Of a stretch of DNA of 64,000 nt, positions 18,850 to 27,627 are shown piece by piece. Numbering within the stretch: position 1 is the stretch's first letter; each line of letters starts with the position of its first letter. This DNA comes from Pilimelia columellifera (GTDB lineage: Bacteria; Actinomycetota; Actinomycetes; Mycobacteriales; Micromonosporaceae). A model generated the notes under the pieces. The model had not been told where the DNA came from. It saw only the letters and a program-made list of their open reading frames with translations, and ran no database searches. The stretch spans positions 565,859-629,858 of the forward strand of contig NZ_BAAARY010000001.1 of NCBI RefSeq assembly GCF_039532605.1. Direction: 5' to 3'. Both the position numbers and the translations under genes were made by a program.

Positions 18850-19976
18850 GCGCCCGCAAGGCCCGCCGGGGCCTGGCGGCGACGACCGTCGCGGCGCTGG
18901 CCGCCGTCGTCGCCGTGGTCGCCGCCGGGTGCGACGACAGCGCCGCGGCGCCGCCAGCACCCGCGGCGCCGCGGGTCGCGGACCCGTCCGGCCTGGTCAC
19001 GACGGTGCGGACCGCCGCCGACGGCGTCCGCGTCGCCGACCTGATCAACCGGCCCCGGGTCGCCGGCGCCTGGCCCAGCGAGGCCGGCGCGTCCGGGGTC
19101 AACGGCGACCCTTTGATCGACAAAGCGTCGGTGGAGAACTTCTGCCGGTGGCGCGGCCGCCGGTGCGCGATCGCGCACGCCTTCACCGACCGGCGCGGCT
19201 GGGCCCCGATGACCACCGGCAGCGGCTGGATGTTCCAGGCGTTCGCCGGCTTCGAGGGCGCGCTGGTGATCTCACAGGGCCTGGTGCCGGAGGGCCGCGC
19301 CGACGACCTGGACGACTGCGCCGCCGGCCAGTTTGACCACCTGTGGCACGGGTTCGGCAAGCTCATGGTCGACCACCGCCGGGCCAGCTCCGTGGTCCGG
19401 CTGGGCTGGGAGTTCAACGGCGCGTTCATGCCCTGGCACGGCGGCGACCCGGCCACCTGGACCGCCTGCTACCGCCGGGCCGCCGGACAGATCCGTGCCG
19501 CGAACCCCGAGGTGGTCCTGGACTGGACCATCAACGCCCACACCACGCCCCCGAACATCTGCGGCGGTGTCAGCACCGGCTGCTACCCGGGCGACGAATG
19601 GGTGGACATCATCGGTATCGACAACTACGACCACTATCCGTCGTCGGCCGACAGGGCCGAGTTCGACCGGGTGGCCCAGGCGCCCGAGGGCCTGTCCTGG
19701 CTGTACCGGTTCGCCGTCCGCCGGGGCAAGCTGTTCTCGGTCGGCGAGTGGGGCATCGCCCCCGGGTCGGCCGGCAACCCGAGCCGGGAGAACCCGCAGT
19801 TCGTCGACTGGATGCACCAGTGGTTCGCCGCCCACTCCGACCGACTGGCCTACGAGGCGTACTTCCACAGCTGCCACGCCGGGGGCATCCAGTCCACTCT
19901 CATCGGACCGGCGTCGGCCGGCTGCCGGCAGAACCCGAACGCCGCCGCCCGCTACCGGACGCTGTTCGGCCGATGA
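18846..19976 (+). CDS. GH26-like glycoside hydrolase lipoprotein (beta-mannanase type)
   Basis: A 376-residue secreted lipoprotein: basic N-terminus, hydrophobic helix and lipobox VAAGC near residue 28. The mature part is a GH26-type (beta/alpha)8 barrel. RLGWEFNGAFMPW presents the acid/base glutamate and FSVGEWGIAP the nucleophile glutamate, with IDNYDHYP in the expected strand. GH26 enzymes cleave beta-mannans or related beta-glycans. It is translationally coupled on both sides (GTGA from aroG, ATGA to the activating enzyme), so it belongs to the catechol operon rather than being a bystander. Substrate unknown; it may process the glycan made by the convergent operon. Confidence 0.8.
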   Translation: MSARKARRGLAATTVAALAAVVAVVAAGCDDSAAAPPAPAAPRVADPSGLVTTVRTAADGVRVADLINRPRVAGAWPSEAGASGVNGDPLIDKASVENFCRWRGRRCAIAHAFTDRRGWAPMTTGSGWMFQAFAGFEGALVISQGLVPEGRADDLDDCAAGQFDHLWHGFGKLMVDHRRASSVVRLGWEFNGAFMPWHGGDPATWTACYRRAAGQIRAANPEVVLDWTINAHTTPPNICGGVSTGCYPGDEWVDIIGIDNYDHYPSSADRAEFDRVAQAPEGLSWLYRFAVRRGKLFSVGEWGIAPGSAGNPSRENPQFVDWMHQWFAAHSDRLAYEAYFHSCHAGGIQSTLIGPASAGCRQNPNAAARYRTLFGR

Positions 19977-22579
19977 ACGACCAGACCAGCGCCGTGCCCG
20001 CGATCCCCCCGCTGACCGCCGGGCCGTGGGACGGCTCGACCCTGGACCGGCTGGCCGACATCGCCGCCGCCGCGCCCCACCGCCCGGCCCTGTGCGCCGG
20101 CGGCGAGCGCGTCAGCTACGCCGAGCTGCTGCGTCGGGCCGGGCGGATCGCCGCCACGGTTCCGGCGGCCCCGCCGGGCGAGCCGGTGGCCACGCTCGTC
20201 CCGCAGACCGTCGCCGGGCTGGTCGGCATCGTCGGCGCGCTGACCACCGGGCGCCCGGTGGCGTTGCTGGACCCGATGCTGCCGGCCGAACGGATCGCGC
20301 TCATCGCCGCCCGGGCCGGCGCCAGGACGTGCCTGACCGATCCGGCGCTGCGGCCGCTGGCCGAGGCGGCCGGGCTCACCGCCGTCCACATCGACCCGGC
20401 GGCGGGCGGGCCCACCGCCGGCGAAGCAGGCCGGACGGTCCCGTCTCCGCCCGCGGCAGCGCCGACCGACCCGGCGTTCATCGTCTTCACCTCCGGGTCC
20501 ACCGGGCGACCCAAAGGCGTCTCCGTCAGCCACGCCATGCTCGCCAATGAGGCGTACGGGGGCCGTGAGCGGCTCGGCGTCGGCCCGGCCGACCGGGTGG
20601 CGCTGGTGCTGCCGGTGGCGTTCATGGCCGGGCTCACCGTGCTGGCGTTCGGCCTGCTCAACGGGGCCACGGTCTGCCCGCACGACCCGCGCGACGGCGG
20701 CGTCCGGACGCTGCCGGACTGGTTGGACGCCGCCGCGCCCACCACGGTCCACTGCACGCCGTCGCTGCTGCGCTCGCTGTTGGCGGTGCTGGACCAGGGG
20801 CGACGGTTCCCTTCGGTGCGGCTGGTCACCACCTGCGGGGAGGCGGTGCACGCCCGGGACGTGGCGGCGCTGCGCCCCCACCTCGGCGACACCGCCACTT
20901 TCACGAGCTGGTCCGGCTCGTCGGAGATCGGACACCTGGCGTTCCTGCCGATCCCGGCCGGCGCCGCCATGCCGGACGGGATCGTGCCGGTCGGCCGGCC
21001 GGCCCCGGGCAAGGAGGTGACAGTCGTCGGCGACGATGGCGCTGTCCTGCCGGCGGGGGCGACCGGCGAGGTCGTCGTCACCTCCGCTTACCTGTCCGGC
21101 GGCTACTGGGGCGACCCGGAGCTGACCGCGGCCCGGTTCCGGCGGCTGCCGGACGGCCGGACCGTGTACCGCACCGGCGACCTCGGCCGCTTCGACGCCG
21201 ACGGGACGCTGCGGCTGCTCGGCCGGCTCGACTCCGCGGTGAAGATCCGCGGCTATCTCGTGGAGCCGGCCGAGGTCGAGGCCGCGCTCCTGGCCTGCCC
21301 CCAGGTGTCCGAGGCGGCCGTGGTCCCGGTGCGGCGACCGGACGCCCCGGTGGCGCTGGCCGGCTACGTGTCGGTGCGTCCGGGCGCCGCCACCCCGGCG
21401 CCGGCGACGCTGCGCCGTCAGCTCGCCGAGCGGCTGCCCAGCTGGATGACGCCGGCCACGATCACCGTGCTGGCCGCCCTGCCCCGCAACGAGCGCGGCA
21501 AACTGGACCGGGCGGCGCTGCCGCCGGCCACCCCGCCAGCCGACGGTCCGGCCCCGCGCGACTCGTGGGAAGCGCTCACCGCGGACCTCTGGGCGCAGGT
21601 GCTGGAGTTGGACCGGGCGCCCGTCGACGCCGACTTCCTCGACCTCGGCGGCGACTCGCTGACCGCCGAGGAGCTGCTGGCGGCGGCCCAGCAACGGTTC
21701 GGGGTGGCGTTGGACGCCGCTGACCTGGCCGCCGCGCCGACCGTCGCGGGGTTCGCCGCCCGGCTCGCCGCCGGCGCCCGCCGCCGGGCCACCCACCCGA
21801 CGATGACGACCCTGCGTGAGGGCGAGGGCCCGGCGGTGTGGTGCTTCGCCGGGGCGGGGGGTCTCGGCTTCGGGTTCCTGCCGCTGGCCCGACGCCTCGG
21901 CGACCAGCCGGTGGTCGCGTTCCACGCGCACGGCCTGGAACGGCGCGGCCGTCCCGACTGGACGGTGGCGGCCGCCGCCCGCCGGCACGTGCGCGACCTG
22001 CTGCGCCGCCAACCCGACGGACCCTACGTCCTGGTCGGACACTCGCTCGGTGGGCTGATCGCGCTGGCGGCGGCCCAGCTGCTGCGGGCCAGCGGCAGCC
22101 AGGTGGCTCTGGTGGCGCTGCTCGACACGTACCTGCCCGACCAGGCAGGCACGATGGCCTACCAGGGACCGTCCGCCGCCGACCCCGCCCCCGCCGCCGG
22201 TGCCCGTCGGGTCGGGCGCTGGACCGGCGCCGTCCGGGCGCTGCTGGGCGACGACCGGCGGCTGTGGTCGCACCGCCTGCGGCTGCCGCTGGCCGGCGTG
22301 GCGCAGTTCGACGGCATCACCCAGTACGGAGTCTTCTTCCAACAGGGTCACCTGCTCACGCGGCTGCACCGCCCTCGGCCGTGGGACGGGCCGGCGCTGC
22401 TGCTGCTGGCCGGCGACAACCCCGCCAACCAGGACCGTTGGTCGACCGTCCTCACCGGCCCCACCGAGCTGCGGCGCCTGGACTGCGACCACCCGTCGAT
22501 CCTGCGTGAGCCGCACGTCGCCCTGGTCGCCGAGGCGATCGCCGGGCGGCTGGGCGCCGCTGCCGGGGCGGCCCGGTGA
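19973..22579 (+). CDS. Adenylation-carrier-thioesterase synthetase, probably for a non-amino aryl acid
   Basis: An 868-residue NRPS-like protein without a condensation domain. The A domain spans about 20-510 (A3 FTSGSTGRPKG at 172-182, A7 YRTGD, A8 GRLDSAVKIRGYLVEPAEVE, A10 NERGKLDR). The carrier site is LDLGGDSLTAEE, serine about 562; the type I thioesterase has GHSLGG with its serine about 691 and a late histidine in CDHPS. In the A4 position the usual FD is FM (PVAFMAGLT) and A5 is SWSGSSEIGHLA, so the aspartate that anchors the amino group of amino acids is missing; this suggests a carboxylic acid substrate. Located before ubiC and pobA genes, it is a good candidate to activate 3,4-dihydroxybenzoate and pass it to an acceptor through the thioesterase. 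ATG 19973 overlaps the GH26 stop; the longer frame upstream is shadow. Confidence 0.85.
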   Translation: MNDQTSAVPAIPPLTAGPWDGSTLDRLADIAAAAPHRPALCAGGERVSYAELLRRAGRIAATVPAAPPGEPVATLVPQTVAGLVGIVGALTTGRPVALLDPMLPAERIALIAARAGARTCLTDPALRPLAEAAGLTAVHIDPAAGGPTAGEAGRTVPSPPAAAPTDPAFIVFTSGSTGRPKGVSVSHAMLANEAYGGRERLGVGPADRVALVLPVAFMAGLTVLAFGLLNGATVCPHDPRDGGVRTLPDWLDAAAPTTVHCTPSLLRSLLAVLDQGRRFPSVRLVTTCGEAVHARDVAALRPHLGDTATFTSWSGSSEIGHLAFLPIPAGAAMPDGIVPVGRPAPGKEVTVVGDDGAVLPAGATGEVVVTSAYLSGGYWGDPELTAARFRRLPDGRTVYRTGDLGRFDADGTLRLLGRLDSAVKIRGYLVEPAEVEAALLACPQVSEAAVVPVRRPDAPVALAGYVSVRPGAATPAPATLRRQLAERLPSWMTPATITVLAALPRNERGKLDRAALPPATPPADGPAPRDSWEALTADLWAQVLELDRAPVDADFLDLGGDSLTAEELLAAAQQRFGVALDAADLAAAPTVAGFAARLAAGARRRATHPTMTTLREGEGPAVWCFAGAGGLGFGFLPLARRLGDQPVVAFHAHGLERRGRPDWTVAAAARRHVRDLLRRQPDGPYVLVGHSLGGLIALAAAQLLRASGSQVALVALLDTYLPDQAGTMAYQGPSAADPAPAAGARRVGRWTGAVRALLGDDRRLWSHRLRLPLAGVAQFDGITQYGVFFQQGHLLTRLHRPRPWDGPALLLLAGDNPANQDRWSTVLTGPTELRRLDCDHPSILREPHVALVAEAIAGRLGAAAGAAR

Positions 22580-23232
22580 CCGCCGTCCGGACGCGTTGGC
22601 TCCGTGGGCGTCGCCGGCTCGGCTGTCCTGCTGGACCGCTGGTGGGGGAGCCGCTCGGGCGGCTGGTCCAGCTGGTCCTGCGCGGCGACGGGCTGACCAC
22701 CACCGCGCTGGAGATCCTCACCGGTCAGCCGGTCCAGGTGGTGGTCCGGCAGCACTGCCGGCAACCGCTGCCGTCCGCGGGGGCCGCTGACGCCCCCGGG
22801 TACACCGGGGTGCTCGGCGTCGACGCCGGGGACGAGGCGGCCGCGCTGGAGCTGACCGCGGGCGACGACGTGCTCGTCCGCGAGGTCCTGCTCATCGGCG
22901 CCGACGGCCTGCGTTACGGCGCCGCCCGACTGGTGGCCGCCGCCGGCCGGCTGCCGACGCCACTGGCCCACCGGCTGGCCACCACCGACGAGCCGATCGG
23001 CAGGCTGTTGGCGGCAGCTGGCGTGCCGGTGGTCCGGCAGCTGCGGGACTGGGGTCTGCGTCGGGCCGGCGACCGGGCCCCGCTGCTGGTCGGCGACCTT
23101 CTCCCGGACGCGCGGGTGCCGGCGCGCACCTACCTCATGCGCCTGCGTGACGGCGCCCCGCTCGCGCTCATCACCGAGTGGTTCGCCCCGACGGTGTTCG
23201 CCGCAGACCATCCGACCGGCGGCGCCCGGTGA
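22576..23232 (+). CDS. Chorismate pyruvate-lyase family protein (4-hydroxybenzoate-forming)
   Basis: A 218-residue protein of the chorismate lyase-like (UbiC/DUF98) fold. LVREVLLIGADGLRYGAARLV holds the conserved arginine block and RTYLMRLRDGAPLALITEWFAP the conserved C-terminal arginine and glutamate. Members convert chorismate to 4-hydroxybenzoate and pyruvate. The next gene encodes a 4-hydroxybenzoate hydroxylase, which strongly supports this role. GTG 22576 overlaps the stop of the preceding synthetase (GTGA). Confidence 0.8.
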   Translation: MTAVRTRWLRGRRRLGCPAGPLVGEPLGRLVQLVLRGDGLTTTALEILTGQPVQVVVRQHCRQPLPSAGAADAPGYTGVLGVDAGDEAAALELTAGDDVLVREVLLIGADGLRYGAARLVAAAGRLPTPLAHRLATTDEPIGRLLAAAGVPVVRQLRDWGLRRAGDRAPLLVGDLLPDARVPARTYLMRLRDGAPLALITEWFAPTVFAADHPTGGAR

Positions 23233-24413
23233 CCCGGACGCAGGTCGCGATCGTCGGCGCCGGCCCGGCCGGGCTGACCCTGGCGCACCTGCTGCGCCGC
23301 CAGGGCGTCGAGGCCGTGGTGCTGGAACGCCGGACCCGCGCGCACGTGGAGTCCCGGCTGCGGGCCGGCGTCCTGGAGCAGCCGACGGTCGACCTGCTGC
23401 GCGAGCTGGGTCTGGCCGCCCGCCTTGATGCTGAGGCGATGACCCACCGCGGGGTGCGCCTCCGGTTCGCCGGGGCCACCCACCGGCTGGACCTGTCCGG
23501 TCTGACCGGCGGGCGGGCGATCACGATCTACGGCCAGCACGAGCTGGTCAAGGACCTCATCGCCGCCCGGCTCGCCGACGGCGACCCGATCCTGTTCGAG
23601 GTCGACGAGGTGGAGCTGTCCGGTCTGGACGCCGATCCCGTGGTGAGGTACCTGCGCCACGGACGCCGCCGCGAGCTGCGCTGCTCCATCGTCGCCGGCG
23701 CCGACGGCTTCCGCGGGGTCACCCGCGGCTACCTGCCGGGGACGGTGTTCGAGCAACTCCAGCCGTTCGCCTGGCTGGGCATCCTGGCCCGGACCGCGCC
23801 GTCGTCCGACGAGCTGGTCTACGCCGCGCACGAGGACGGTTTCGCCCTGCACAGCATGCGCGGCCCGGCGCTGACCCGCCAGTACGTGCAGGTCCCGCCG
23901 GACGTCGACGTCGCGGCCTGGCCGGCCGAGCGGATCTGGCAGACCCTGCGCCGCCGGCTCGGCCACGGCGACGGCCTCGACCTGCCCGTCGGCCCGATCC
24001 TGGACGTGACCGTGGCGGCGATGCGGGCGGTGGTGACCGAGCCGATGCGGCACGGCCGGCTGTTCCTGCTCGGCGACGCCGCGCACATCGTCCCGGCCAC
24101 CGGCGCCAAGGGGCTGAACCTGGCCGTCGCTGACGCGGCCGCTCTCTCCTACGCGATCGGCGCCTGGGCGGGCGGGGCGCCGGCGGAGCTGGACCGCTAC
24201 AGCAGCCGCTGCCTGGACCGGGTGTGGCGCACTCAGCGTTTCTCGGTCTGGCTCAGCCAGCTCACCCACCGTCTGCCCGGCGAGGACGCCGTCGACCGGC
24301 GGCTCCGCGAGACTGCCCTGTCCGAGCTGGTCAGCTGCCCGCACACCGGCGCTGCGTTCGCTGAGCGTTACGTCGGCCAGCCCCTGCCGACCCCGTGGTG
24401 GTGGAACGGGTGA
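23229..24413 (+). CDS. pobA: 4-hydroxybenzoate 3-monooxygenase
   Basis: A 394-residue single-component FAD hydroxylase. The FAD fingerprint GAGPAGLTLAHLLRRQG starts at residue 10; RLRAGVLEQPTVDLLRELG, ITIYGQHELVKDL and GDAAHIVPATGAKGLNLAVAD closely follow PobA. The reaction is 4-hydroxybenzoate plus NAD(P)H and oxygen to 3,4-dihydroxybenzoate (protocatechuate). No protocatechuate ring-cleavage genes occur in the window, so the product is probably made for assembly, not catabolism. GTGA-coupled to the chorismate lyase. Confidence 0.88.
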   Translation: MTRTQVAIVGAGPAGLTLAHLLRRQGVEAVVLERRTRAHVESRLRAGVLEQPTVDLLRELGLAARLDAEAMTHRGVRLRFAGATHRLDLSGLTGGRAITIYGQHELVKDLIAARLADGDPILFEVDEVELSGLDADPVVRYLRHGRRRELRCSIVAGADGFRGVTRGYLPGTVFEQLQPFAWLGILARTAPSSDELVYAAHEDGFALHSMRGPALTRQYVQVPPDVDVAAWPAERIWQTLRRRLGHGDGLDLPVGPILDVTVAAMRAVVTEPMRHGRLFLLGDAAHIVPATGAKGLNLAVADAAALSYAIGAWAGGAPAELDRYSSRCLDRVWRTQRFSVWLSQLTHRLPGEDAVDRRLRETALSELVSCPHTGAAFAERYVGQPLPTPWWWNG

Positions 24414-25393
24414 GCGTCCCTCGGCTGTCGGTGGTCATCCCCAGCTACGGGCGCCCGGGACTGCTGGCCCGGGTCGTCCCGGCGTACCTTTCGCAGCGGC
24501 CGGACGAGGTGGTCGTCGTGCTCGACGGGCCGCAGCCGCAGGCGCGGGCGGTCCTCGACGCGCTGACCGACGCCCGGCTCCGGGTGCTGGAGCTGCCGAC
24601 CAACCGGGGAGCGGCCGCCGCCCGGGCCGCCGGAGCGCGGGCGGCCATCGGCGACCTGGTGCTGATCAGCGACGACGACATCCTGCCGGGGCCCGGGATG
24701 CTGGACCGGCACCGCGCCTTCCACCGCCGGGTCCGGCACGGGGTGCTGGCCGGGTACCTGCCGGTGGAGCTGGGCGCGCGCGGTCCCGGCCAGGTGGCCG
24801 CCCGGCTGTACGCCGCGGACTACGAGCGGGCCGCCCGCTGTTGGCGGCGGCGGCCCGAACAGGTGCTCGACGGGTTGTGGGGCGGCAACGTCAGCCTGCC
24901 GCGGTCGCTGTACCTGGCCGCCAGCGCCGACCCGGACGGGCCGGCCGGCTACTTCGAGGACATGGAGTTGGGCCTACGGCTGCGCGCGCTGGGGGCGACC
25001 GGCCACTTCGACCCGGACGCCGTCGGCGCCCACCTGTACCGCAAGTCGTCCCGGGATCTGGTCGCCGACGCGGCTGCCCGGGGCGCGGCCGCCCGGTTGA
25101 TGCGTCACCGGTGGCAGGGTCAGGTGGGTCTGCTGCACGCCGCTGACGAGCCCGCCTGGGTGCGGGCGCTGCGTCGCGCGGTGGCCGTGGCCAGCCAGGT
25201 CCCCGGGATGGTCCCGGCGGTGGTGTGGCCGCTGCGGGCGGCGTTGGCCGGCTGCGGGCGGCTGCGCCGTTGGCGGGCCGAGGAGCTGACCGGTCGCCTG
25301 CTGCGCGGGGTGGTGGAGACCCACGCCTATGCCAGGGCGGGACGGGCGGCGGGGTCAGCCGGTCGGCCGGTCGAGCAGCCGGGACGCCCATGA
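24410..25393 (+). CDS. Family 2 glycosyltransferase
   Basis: A 327-residue GT-A glycosyltransferase. LSVVIPSYGRPGLL opens the nucleotide-binding fold, LISDDDILPGPGML supplies the metal-binding DxD, and FEDMELGLRLRALG is the ED catalytic-base motif. It is the tenth gene of the catechol operon, GTGA-coupled to pobA, and its last 39 bp overlap the 3' end of the convergent glycan operon. Donor and acceptor unknown; it ties the aryl acid genes to glycan assembly. Confidence 0.85.
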   Translation: MSVPRLSVVIPSYGRPGLLARVVPAYLSQRPDEVVVVLDGPQPQARAVLDALTDARLRVLELPTNRGAAAARAAGARAAIGDLVLISDDDILPGPGMLDRHRAFHRRVRHGVLAGYLPVELGARGPGQVAARLYAADYERAARCWRRRPEQVLDGLWGGNVSLPRSLYLAASADPDGPAGYFEDMELGLRLRALGATGHFDPDAVGAHLYRKSSRDLVADAAARGAAARLMRHRWQGQVGLLHAADEPAWVRALRRAVAVASQVPGMVPAVVWPLRAALAGCGRLRRWRAEELTGRLLRGVVETHAYARAGRAAGSAGRPVEQPGRP

Positions 25394-26290
25394 GCCGAGC
25401 CGCCACCGCACCGGCGCCGGCAGCACGAGCAGGAGCGCGAAGGTCGACAGCGCGGGCAGACCGGGCCGCCCGCGGAGCACCGCGTCGCGGGCGATCCGTA
25501 GCGCCGGGCCGAGCTGGCCGTCAGCGACCGCCATCGGACCGCTGACGGTCAGCAGGAAGTCGCCCAGGGTGCGTCGGTCCAGGCCGGCGGCGTGGGCGAA
25601 CGCGACGCTGCGCCGCCATCCGTCGGCGGGCGAGCCCGCGGACGTCCCGGGCGGGTTGACCCGGTACCGCACCAGCGGCGCCTCGACGATGACGACGCCG
25701 GCGTCGGGGCGCCTGTCCACCCGCAGCAGCCACTCCCAGTCCTCGTGCAGGGCCAGATCCTCGCGCAGCGGCTCGGCCAGTAGCAGCTCCCGGTCACACA
25801 GGATGGTGGAGGAGCCGCCGAGGCCGGTGCGCTGGCGCAGCGAGCACCGTCGGAACAGCCGGTGCGGCAGCGGAGCGCCGGCCGGTAGCCCGCCGCCGGG
25901 GACCGGCTCGAACAGGGTCCGCCCGGCGGCGTCGACGTCCCGGCACAGGCTGATCACGGCCGGCCGGCGAGTGGGCGCCGCCTGGTAGGCGGCCACCTGT
26001 TGGGACAGTTTCGACGGGAGCCACTCGTCGTCGTCGTCGCAGAAGGCGACGAGGTCCCCGACCGCGGCCCGGGCGCCGGTCATCCGCATCGCGGCCGGGC
26101 CGGCGCCGTGACCGGGCAGCGCCCGCGCCCGCGGATCGGCGAACGTCGGCGGCGGGCCGTCGCCGTCCACCACGACCAGCACCTCCACCGGCGGACGGGA
26201 CTGCGCCAGGGCGGCTGCCACCGCCCGTCCCAGGGTGTCGCGGCCGACCGTGGGGATGACGACGCTGACGGTGGGAGCGGCGGCGGTCAT
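25355..26290 (-). CDS. Family 2 glycosyltransferase
   Basis: A 311-residue GT2 enzyme: VSVVIPTVGRDTLGRAVAAALAQ, LVAFCDDDDEWLPSKLSQQ (DxD) and LHEDWEWLLRV (ED motif). It is the last gene of the minus-strand glycan operon; ATG 26290 overlaps the flippase stop as ATGA. Its 3' end overlaps the convergent glycosyltransferase by 39 bp. Acceptor unknown. Confidence 0.85.
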   Translation of the reverse strand: MTAAAPTVSVVIPTVGRDTLGRAVAAALAQSRPPVEVLVVVDGDGPPPTFADPRARALPGHGAGPAAMRMTGARAAVGDLVAFCDDDDEWLPSKLSQQVAAYQAAPTRRPAVISLCRDVDAAGRTLFEPVPGGGLPAGAPLPHRLFRRCSLRQRTGLGGSSTILCDRELLLAEPLREDLALHEDWEWLLRVDRRPDAGVVIVEAPLVRYRVNPPGTSAGSPADGWRRSVAFAHAAGLDRRTLGDFLLTVSGPMAVADGQLGPALRIARDAVLRGRPGLPALSTFALLLVLPAPVRWRLGSWASRLLDRPTG

Positions 26291-27627
26291 GCCGGTTCCC
26301 GGGCGGCGCGGCGCTGCCCCGGCGGTCGCCACCGCGGCCCGGGCGGCCAACGCCGCAGCCCGGCCGCCCCGGCCACCATCGGCCACATCAACACCGCCTG
26401 CGCGCACACAGCGACCATCATGCCCGCGGCGACCCCGGTGACCCCGTGTCGGGCGCCGTACCACCCGGCGGCGATCTCCACGGCGGACGAGCCGACCGTG
26501 GCGGCGCCGGCCAGTCCGAGCCGGCCGCGGACCCGGCAGACGGAGATGAACAGCGCCTTGATCCCCGCCGGCAGGGTCATCGCGGCCATGAGGACCAGCG
26601 CCGCCCAGGCGTGCGGGTACGCCGGCCCCAGCAGGCCGAGCACCCACCGGCCGAGGACGGCCGCGCCGACCACGCCGGCCACGGTCACCGCCGCCGTCAC
26701 CGCCAGCGACAGCCGTAGGTCCCGGCGCAGCCGGTCCTGTTCCCGGGCGGAGACGGCGAACAGCGCGGTGGACAGGTGCGTGGTGATCGCCCAGCCGAAC
26801 GAGGCGATCTGCATGGCCAGGTAGAAGCCGGCGTTGCGGGCGTTGCCCAGCAGACTCGCCACCAGCATCGGCAGGACCAGCGACGGCACGTGCGCGGAGA
26901 CGTTGATGATGTGGTGGCCGAACGCCTGCCCGCCCAGACCCCGCAGCGCCACCGGCCCGGCCGGCCTCCGCAGCCAGCGCCGTCGCGCCGGGGTGCGGGC
27001 CAACACGACGAGCACGGAGGCGACCGAGCCCGCCACCCAGCAGCCGAACACCGCCGTGGCGGACAGGTTCCCCAGCGCCGCCACCGGCAGCAGCAGGGCC
27101 AGCTTGCCGGCGGCGAAGGCCGCGTTGCGCAGCAGCTGCCACCCGGGGCGGCCGGCGCCGACCAGCGCGAGGTCAAGCACGTTGGTGGCGGCCTGCGCGG
27201 CGCAGCCGACGGCGAACAGGGCCACCCCGGCGGCGCTGGTGTAGAGGGCCGACCCACCGGCCGCCGGCGCCCAGCCGCCGGCCGACAGCCACCCGTACCC
27301 GCCCGCGCCGAGGCCGCCGACCAGGAGTCCGGCCCCGGCGCTGACCAGCAGCGCGGCGCTGACCAGCCGGAACCGCGCGGCGCGGTCGCGCCCCAGCTCG
27401 CTGATGAGCAGGCTGCCCAGGCCGAGGGTGCAGGCCGACCCGATCAGCTGCATGGCCGCGATCGCGGCGGCGGCGGCGCCGACCTGGGCGGGGATGGCCA
27501 GCCGCGCCGACAGGGCCCAGAACGCGAACCCCAGCGCGGCGGTGACCACGGTGGACCCGTAGAGGGCGGCCGCTCCGCGCAGCACCTGGCTGGACCGGGC
27601 GGCGAGTCCGGCCGCCGCCGCGCTCAC
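26287..27627 (-). CDS. Polysaccharide flippase (Wzx/MOP superfamily)
   Basis: A 446-residue membrane protein with about 12-14 hydrophobic helices in the pattern of oligosaccharide-lipid flippases (RGAAALYGSTVVTAALGFAFWALSARL at the N-terminus; a central block of paired helices; a second half repeating it). It would move a lipid-linked saccharide across the membrane. GTG 27627 overlaps the preceding gene by GTGA; longer upstream frame is shadow without membrane character. Confidence 0.75.
   Translation of the reverse strand: MSAAAAGLAARSSQVLRGAAALYGSTVVTAALGFAFWALSARLAIPAQVGAAAAAIAAMQLIGSACTLGLGSLLISELGRDRAARFRLVSAALLVSAGAGLLVGGLGAGGYGWLSAGGWAPAAGGSALYTSAAGVALFAVGCAAQAATNVLDLALVGAGRPGWQLLRNAAFAAGKLALLLPVAALGNLSATAVFGCWVAGSVASVLVVLARTPARRRWLRRPAGPVALRGLGGQAFGHHIINVSAHVPSLVLPMLVASLLGNARNAGFYLAMQIASFGWAITTHLSTALFAVSAREQDRLRRDLRLSLAVTAAVTVAGVVGAAVLGRWVLGLLGPAYPHAWAALVLMAAMTLPAGIKALFISVCRVRGRLGLAGAATVGSSAVEIAAGWYGARHGVTGVAAGMMVAVCAQAVLMWPMVAGAAGLRRWPPGPRWRPPGQRRAAREPA

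Noticed and set aside
19952..22516. 854-codon minus-strand frame opposite the A-T-TE synthetase
   Set aside because: Antisense shadow caused by high third-position GC; no domain and strongly biased composition.
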